A DNA stretch of 64,000 nt from Spirochaetae bacterium HGW-Spirochaetae-4 (lineage in GTDB: Bacteria > Spirochaetota > Spirochaetia > Sphaerochaetales > Sphaerochaetaceae). This document shows positions 59,405-64,000 of this stretch, one piece after another. A program made the translations under genes and the position numbers. Under the pieces are notes generated by a model that was given only the letters and a program-made list of their open reading frames with translations, ran no database searches and was not told the origin of the DNA. Positions within the stretch are counted from its first letter, which is position 1; every line of letters begins with the position of its first letter. Where the stretch lies: contig PGXU01000012.1 in the NCBI GenBank assembly GCA_002839335.1, positions 1 to 64,000 on the forward strand. The letters run 5' to 3'.

Positions 59405-61306
59405 TTATGCTTTCTTCTTCTTGGTAATCAACGAAACCACCACCAAAGCGATGAAGCTGAGAGGGATCGAGATAATCGCCGGATTGTCGAGTCCGATTGG
59501 TGAACTCGCCGGATCCATCCCGTACCGCACGAACATGCTAGGCGATACCAGAATGATGGCCAAGGAAGAGACCATGCCAACCAGAACCGAAGCTACAATA
59601 CCCTTGGCGGTCGTCTTTTTCCAGAAAAGCATCATGATAATGGCAGGGAAGTTCGCCGAAGCTGCGATTGAGAAGGCCAACCCGACGAGAAAGGAGACAT
59701 TCATCCCCTCGAACAGTATGCCAAGCACAATCGCGATGCCTCCCACCACTATGGCAGCAATCTTCCCAATCACCACACGCTGTTCATCGGTGATGTCACG
59801 TCTACGGAAGAGGCTTTTCATCATATCGTGTGCTACGGCTCCCGAAGCAGCTACAATCAAACCGGAGACGGTTCCAAGCACAGTTGCGAACGCGATGGCT
59901 GAGATTACTGCGAACAACAAAACGCCAAACGATTTCGCCAACAGTGGGGCACTCATATTGCTGTTCTGCACATCGATCACTCCGTTCACCATCGCACCAA
60001 AACCGATATACAACGTGAGCACATAGAAGAATCCGATAGCGGCGATTGCAAGAATAGTAGATTTGCGGGCATCCTTCGGACTTGGAACCGTATAGTAACG
60101 GATAAGCACATGCGGTAGAGCCGAGGTGCCAAAGAACAATGCCACCATGAGGGATACGAAATTCAACTTCGAAAGAGGGGTGGATCCCTTATCCACCTTG
60201 AACTCCAAACCTGGTCGCATAAGTTCGGTTCCTGCCGTTGGCTCTTGGTACCAAAGCGCTACAGATTCATCTTCGAAGGTAAAGGAAATACCGATAAAAC
60301 GGATTACCGTGCTATCTTCAATGGTCTCTATGTACGTAAAGGGTCCAATCGGACCTGTGGCTGAAACTTCTTCTCCATTGACAATCAAGGTGTCCACATG
60401 ACCCACCTGATAGAAGGCTTCAGCTTCCTTAGGCAATCCATTGTATAAAGTCACGGAACCCGGAGCCGATACCACAGTGAGTGTTTCAGTCAGGAGAGCC
60501 TTTCCACTTGTGGTATCGCTGAGATACCATCGTTCCACTTCGTCCCGTTCGAGCCGCACGAACGTATGCCCTTTGGCTGTGACTTCACCGGTTATGCTAT
60601 AACCCGGTTCATCAATCCCGATGATCTTTCCATCCTGTATCGAACCTGTGAGGGTGACAAACTCATGGTAGCTTTCCGAAGGTGAGGTCGCAAGACCTTT
60701 GCCTAGGATGGCAATGACCAGCACGAGCGAGAAAACAATAAGGAGTGTTCCTTTGATAAACTGTACGTAGGTGGTGGCCTTCATTCCTGCAGTAGCCACG
60801 ATGAATATGACCAGACCACCGACAAAAACCACACCCACCCAATGGGGGAATCCCAACAACGGGGTGACAAGCGCGCCAGCTCCGACCATCTGTGGGATCA
60901 GATAGAAAATGGAGACCACCAAGGTGCTTATTCCCGCCACCAAACGGATGGTAGGATAATTGAAATGGGAATCAAGAGCATCGGCGAAGGTGAACTTGCC
61001 CAATCGTTTCAGAGGTTCGGCGATGACGAACAAGGCAACGATCCAACCGGCAAGATACCCAATGGAATACAGGAAACCGTCGTAACCAGAAAGCGCGATC
61101 ATACCGCAGATTCCTAGGAACGAGGCAGCGGAAAGGTAATCACCCGCGAACGCCACTCCATTGATAGTCCAGGGGATGGTTCCCCCGGCGGCGAAATACC
61201 CTTTGGACGAGGAGGCCTGCCGCGAGAAATATATGGAAATAGCCAGCACGATTATTACTATGATGGAGAACAGCAAAGTTGCTAGGATTGATGGATCATA
61301 CGTCAT
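59405..61306 (-). CDS. sodium:solute symporter of the acetate-permease type with an extra domain
   Basis: 633 aa, SSS family. It starts MTYDPSILATLLFSIIVIIVLAI, and the core has GTIPWTINGVAFAGDYLSAASFLGI (Na-site region), AGWIVALFVIAEPLKRLG, LPHVLIRYYTVPSPKDARKS and GLIVAASGAVAHDM, as in ActP-like carriers of acetate or other monocarboxylates. Between about residues 208 and 385 lies a soluble beta-rich stretch (SITGEVTAKGHTFVRLERDE, FTYIETIEDSTVIRFIGISF) that ordinary ActP lacks, probably on the outer face. It overlaps the DUF485 gene by 4 nt, the usual small partner of ActP. Confidence 0.9.
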   Translation of the reverse strand: MTYDPSILATLLFSIIVIIVLAISIYFSRQASSSKGYFAAGGTIPWTINGVAFAGDYLSAASFLGICGMIALSGYDGFLYSIGYLAGWIVALFVIAEPLKRLGKFTFADALDSHFNYPTIRLVAGISTLVVSIFYLIPQMVGAGALVTPLLGFPHWVGVVFVGGLVIFIVATAGMKATTYVQFIKGTLLIVFSLVLVIAILGKGLATSPSESYHEFVTLTGSIQDGKIIGIDEPGYSITGEVTAKGHTFVRLERDEVERWYLSDTTSGKALLTETLTVVSAPGSVTLYNGLPKEAEAFYQVGHVDTLIVNGEEVSATGPIGPFTYIETIEDSTVIRFIGISFTFEDESVALWYQEPTAGTELMRPGLEFKVDKGSTPLSKLNFVSLMVALFFGTSALPHVLIRYYTVPSPKDARKSTILAIAAIGFFYVLTLYIGFGAMVNGVIDVQNSNMSAPLLAKSFGVLLFAVISAIAFATVLGTVSGLIVAASGAVAHDMMKSLFRRRDITDEQRVVIGKIAAIVVGGIAIVLGILFEGMNVSFLVGLAFSIAASANFPAIIMMLFWKKTTAKGIVASVLVGMVSSLAIILVSPSMFVRYGMDPASSPIGLDNPAIISIPLSFIALVVVSLITKKKKA

Positions 61307-61620
61307 TTCCCGGCCCCCTTGCTACTTGTAGCCTCGGCTTGCTTTGCCAAAATCTCATACTCATGTTCTTTCTTTGTGCAGACGGCGTTGTAGGCCAAGC
61401 CCATGATGATGGCAAGGAGGATGAGTCCGAACCCATAGCTCACCGCGAGATTCAAACCCAGCAGAACCTTCACCTTCATCAACTGCGGGGCAAAGGTGTT
61501 GATAAGCACAAAGCCAACGAAGGCTGCGCCGTAAATCGCAAAAAACCTGAGCCCGATTTTTGTTTTGTAATCCGACAATGCTGTTTCTTCCTGGTATTCC
61601 ACTGCAGGTCCATGTTCCAT
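61303..61620 (-). CDS. DUF485 membrane protein, partner of the symporter
   Basis: 105 aa with two membrane helices (RFFAIYGAAFVGFVLINTFAPQL and GLNLAVSYGFGLILLAIIMGLAY), the DUF485 pattern found beside ActP (as YjcH in E. coli). GAGGAG precedes the ATG. Its stop overlaps the symporter start (ATGA), so the two are co-translated. The C-terminus is charged and cytoplasmic. The DUF4212 family was considered, but the helix pattern fits DUF485. Confidence 0.85.
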   Translation of the reverse strand: MEHGPAVEYQEETALSDYKTKIGLRFFAIYGAAFVGFVLINTFAPQLMKVKVLLGLNLAVSYGFGLILLAIIMGLAYNAVCTKKEHEYEILAKQAEATSSKGAGK

Positions 61621-61803
61621 GGGTAGCTCCTCGAGATTAATCTGACAAATCCCTAATTTATGACAATATCATATCCTGGAGTTAACTGTTACTAAAAATA
61701 TGACAATTGTATAATGAAATTGTGAAGTGGTGCCAAGAGGTTTGCGACATCCTGATTTTCGCTTCCGTGTCCGCACCTTCTGTCCGATCCGCTCCAAGCT
61801 CAG

Positions 61804-62349
61804 TCACAAGGTTCTGTTGGTACAGCTCACCAATTTGGAATCAGTGAGGCAAGCTATTTCCTCGAGTGTCTGCGGCACCTTGGGAAAAATCTGCTTCTGC
61901 TGCAGCAGATGAGTGGTGATCCAATCAAGGGTCAGAGGCAGGTTGGGACTTGCGGCAAGCAGCAATTGGGCAAGCTTTTGGTAGACGCGCCTGTAGGCAG
62001 GCAGATCAGACTCTTGCATCGTTGCGTTTTTAAAAATTATTGAGAGTTCACGTTGCGTGCTGATGTTTCCGATAAGCGTGAAGACGTCTTCGTGCTTCAA
62101 GTGGATATCGTAATGATAGCCCCTTTCACCCACACTAAGGGTTGGAATGAATCCTAAATGGAATACAGAGCTGTCCAAACCTGCTTTGAACAAATAGCCA
62201 CCGTTGGTTGTAAGTGTGCGAGGCTCAAGTGCGGATGTCAACGTGCCGAGCACCACTTCGAAGGGTAATGCCTTGCGATTGAACAGCCACCGGTTGATTT
62301 CTTCTGTAATGGGTTCATTTTGCGGTGAAGTCCGTAGATTTTCCTGCAT
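61804..62349 (-). CDS. hypothetical protein, 181 aa
   Basis: Not recognised. A soluble, mixed-fold protein with no signal peptide or membrane helix: an acidic start (SPQNEPITEEINRWLFNRKA), a central part with Gly and aromatic residues (FHLGFIPTLSVGERGYHYDIHLKHEDVF) and a helical C-terminus (LPAYRRVYQKLAQLLLAASP). There is no Shine-Dalgarno before the ATG at 62349. A TTGACA lies upstream, but the -10 position is poor. It is flanked by the symporter operon and, divergently, by the metal-transport genes; its base composition does not stand out. It could be a true orphan gene or a decayed one. Confidence 0.5.
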   Translation of the reverse strand: MQENLRTSPQNEPITEEINRWLFNRKALPFEVVLGTLTSALEPRTLTTNGGYLFKAGLDSSVFHLGFIPTLSVGERGYHYDIHLKHEDVFTLIGNISTQRELSIIFKNATMQESDLPAYRRVYQKLAQLLLAASPNLPLTLDWITTHLLQQKQIFPKVPQTLEEIACLTDSKLVSCTNRTL

Positions 62350-62533
62350 GCCAAGATATCCGCACGGATGAGGAATCCTGTCAAGTCATACCAATAGGCC
62401 ATGACTGAAAAAGAACATCTTGTACAGGCCACTAGTGACCAAAAGGAAAATATTTTGAATTTTTGACCTACGTCAAGGAAACTATCGGTACCAGGGTGTA
62501 CAACAGGGTATCTGTTAAACAAGGAGGTGCTGT

Positions 62534-62749
62534 ATGAAGCACATTACATTGCAACTGGAAACCCTGACTTGTCCGAGTTGTATGGCGAAGATCGATGGTA
62601 TGATGAAGAAGACCGACGGTGTCGTGAAAGCCGAGGTCCTGTTCAACTCGTCCCGTGTGAAGGCCGAGATCGACGAAAGTATCGTTTCCACCGCACAAGT
62701 CAAGCAGCGCATAGAAGCTCTCGGCTACAAGGTGCTCGGGGAAAAATAA
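62534..62749 (+). CDS. heavy-metal-associated (HMA) domain metallochaperone
   Basis: 71 aa, a single ferredoxin-like HMA domain. The metal site is LTCPSCMAKI (C-P-S-C at residues 13-16), followed by the usual VVKAEVLFNSSRVKAEID and RIEALGYKVLG. CopZ-type chaperones pass Cu(I) or similar soft metals to P1B ATPases. AAGGAGG lies 7 nt before the ATG, and the ATPase gene begins 1 nt after the stop, so this is a chaperone-pump operon. The CPSC site and the pump's CPG motif leave the metal open. Confidence 0.92.
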   Translation: MKHITLQLETLTCPSCMAKIDGMMKKTDGVVKAEVLFNSSRVKAEIDESIVSTAQVKQRIEALGYKVLGEK

Positions 62750-62750
62750 T

Positions 62751-64000
62751 ATGCACAAGACCTCCACCCTGATTGTGGCTACAGTTCTCGTCGTTGCATC
62801 GTTCATCTTGCATCGTCTCTATGGATATCTTCCCGTCACCATTGCTGTTATGCTCGCATCGACAGCCTTGGCGGGATATCCGGTTGTCCGCAAGGCAATC
62901 GGTGCCTTGCGATACCGCATTGTCGGTATCGAAGTGCTCGTATCGGTTGCGACTATCGGTGCCGTGATAATCGGCGAGTACTGGGAAGCCGCTGCGGTCA
63001 CCTACCTGTTCCTGTTTGGCGGATACCTTGAGGCCAAGACATTGGAGAAGACACGTTCATCGATCAAGGCATTGCTGAATCTTGCTCCTGAGACGGCTCG
63101 GATCGTCAAGAACGGCAAGGAAGAGGTAGTCGACCCCAAGTCGGTGGTACAGGGTGACAGGGTCATTGTCAAACCGGGTGAACGGATTGCCGTGGACGGA
63201 ACGGTTGAGGATGGCCTTGCGTATGTGAACCAGTCGACGGTGACCGGCGAGTCGCTTCCTGTGGAACGCCAGGTGGGACAACAGGTTTTTGCCGGAACTG
63301 TCGTCGAATCGGGCTATCTGATCGTAGAGGCGGAAAAAGTCGGGGACCAGACTACTTTTGCCCGTATCCTGGAACTCGTCGAAGAGGCGCAGGATGCGAA
63401 GGCGAAGACACAGAAGTTCCTGGAACGGTTCTCGCAATACTACACGCCTGGAATCATGGTCCTTTCGCTGGCATTGTTCCTGTTTACCCGCGATATCCGT
63501 CTCTCGCTTACATTACTGGTTATCGCATGTCCGGGGGCCTTGGTCATCAGTGCCCCGGTCTCGATAGTCGCAGGAATCGGAAACGGTGCGAAAAAGGGTA
63601 TCCTGGTAAAGGGTGGCGATGTCATGGAACGGCTGGGTACTGTCCGGGCGATTGCCTTCGACAAGACCGGAACCGTAACCAAGGGAGAGCCCGAGGTTGT
63701 TTCCCTGCAAGCATTCGATATCGATCGTGACGAACTGTTGGCCATCGCGGCCAGCGGCGAGACCTATGCCGAGCATCCGATAGCCAAAGCTATCGTCGGG
63801 TATGGTGCCAAGCGGTTGTCCCAAGATATCCGGATTCCCGAGGAGACGAATCCTATTGCTGGAAAAGGTGTTGTCTTTGTCTTGGGAGGCAAGACCTATC
63901 TGCTTGGCAATAGGGCCCTGTTTGCCGATCATGGAATATCCTTGGAGATGTATGAACCGGCAATCCGGGCCGAAGAGGAATTGGCGCGGACTGTCGTGAT
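62751..64000 (+). CDS. P1B-type heavy-metal-translocating ATPase, cut by right edge
   Basis: About 416 codons from the ATG at 62751 to the window end without a stop; the track missed this frame because it is open-ended. No N-terminal HMA domain is fused; the separate HMA gene lies just before. Seen in order: helices (TLIVATVLVVASFILHRLYG), FLFGGYLEAKTLEKTRSSIKALLNLAPETA, actuator motif TGES near 165, membrane motif IACPGALVIS near 258, and the phosphorylation site FDKTGTVTKG near 303, then EHPIAKAIV. The membrane metal motif is Cys-Pro-Gly in place of the common Cys-Pro-Cys, so specificity is uncertain. Confidence 0.93.
   Translation, partial: MHKTSTLIVATVLVVASFILHRLYGYLPVTIAVMLASTALAGYPVVRKAIGALRYRIVGIEVLVSVATIGAVIIGEYWEAAAVTYLFLFGGYLEAKTLEKTRSSIKALLNLAPETARIVKNGKEEVVDPKSVVQGDRVIVKPGERIAVDGTVEDGLAYVNQSTVTGESLPVERQVGQQVFAGTVVESGYLIVEAEKVGDQTTFARILELVEEAQDAKAKTQKFLERFSQYYTPGIMVLSLALFLFTRDIRLSLTLLVIACPGALVISAPVSIVAGIGNGAKKGILVKGGDVMERLGTVRAIAFDKTGTVTKGEPEVVSLQAFDIDRDELLAIAASGETYAEHPIAKAIVGYGAKRLSQDIRIPEETNPIAGKGVVFVLGGKTYLLGNRALFADHGISLEMYEPAIRAEEELARTVV

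Overview
The window reads as one contiguous chromosomal segment of a Gram-negative-type anaerobe, most likely a spirochaete of the Sphaerochaeta kind. That is inferred from gene content and style, not from a search: an Opp peptide transporter with a lipoprotein binding protein, porin-like outer-membrane proteins, TolC/HlyD/MacB export, a stand-alone E2-type acyltransferase and abundant sugar uptake. The genetic code is standard. I see no rRNA, tRNA, CRISPR array, transposase, integrase or phage gene.

Layout. 1-8.0 kb (mostly minus): start of aroA, then oppA and the oppBCDF operon with a small plus-strand membrane gene between them. 8.6-16.3 kb (plus): outer-membrane protein, rimO-uvrD-aminotransferase-like cluster, rplM-rpsI-recX, E2-like acyltransferase. 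16.3-20.3 kb: eno (minus), a UPF0158/acetyltransferase-like fusion, a porin with a consensus promoter. 20.3-26.1 kb: a damaged BrnT-BrnA toxin-antitoxin locus, then ftsH-hslO-rlmKL (minus). 26.2-34.3 kb: a short-chain dehydrogenase, then a tripartite efflux operon (TolC, HlyD, MacB-like ATPase and permease) that ends in its own histidine kinase and NtrC-type sigma-54 activator. 34.3-41.8 kb: an AraC regulator, a ribose-type sugar ABC transporter and a ketose 3-epimerase, enclosed by 57-bp direct repeats of the ntrC 3' end. 41.8-43.5 kb: a HipBST-type toxin-antitoxin locus with an operator array. 43.5-54.1 kb: pepF, an rlmD-like gene, an EFR1 ferredoxin, then a CheR / hybrid kinase / GGDEF-HD-GYP signalling operon. 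54.2-59.3 kb: several membrane proteins, a DUF2202 ferritin-like protein, and a PadR regulator with its membrane partner. 59.4-64 kb: an acetate-permease-like symporter with its DUF485 subunit, an orphan gene, and a CopZ-like chaperone followed by a P1B ATPase cut by the right edge.

The points most worth a second look are: (1) a self-contained sigma-54 circuit upstream of the efflux operon, with a -24/-12 promoter and two 17-bp palindromes, the operon itself encoding the activator; (2) the sugar module enclosed by copies of the ntrC 3' end, with HipB-type operator sequences beside both copies; (3) a BrnT toxin gene with TGA at the conserved Trp codon 6 and no stop before brnA; (4) a recurring leaderless layout, in which a -10 box lies exactly 6 nt before the ATG in genes with no Shine-Dalgarno; (5) an intrinsic terminator inside the start of recX.
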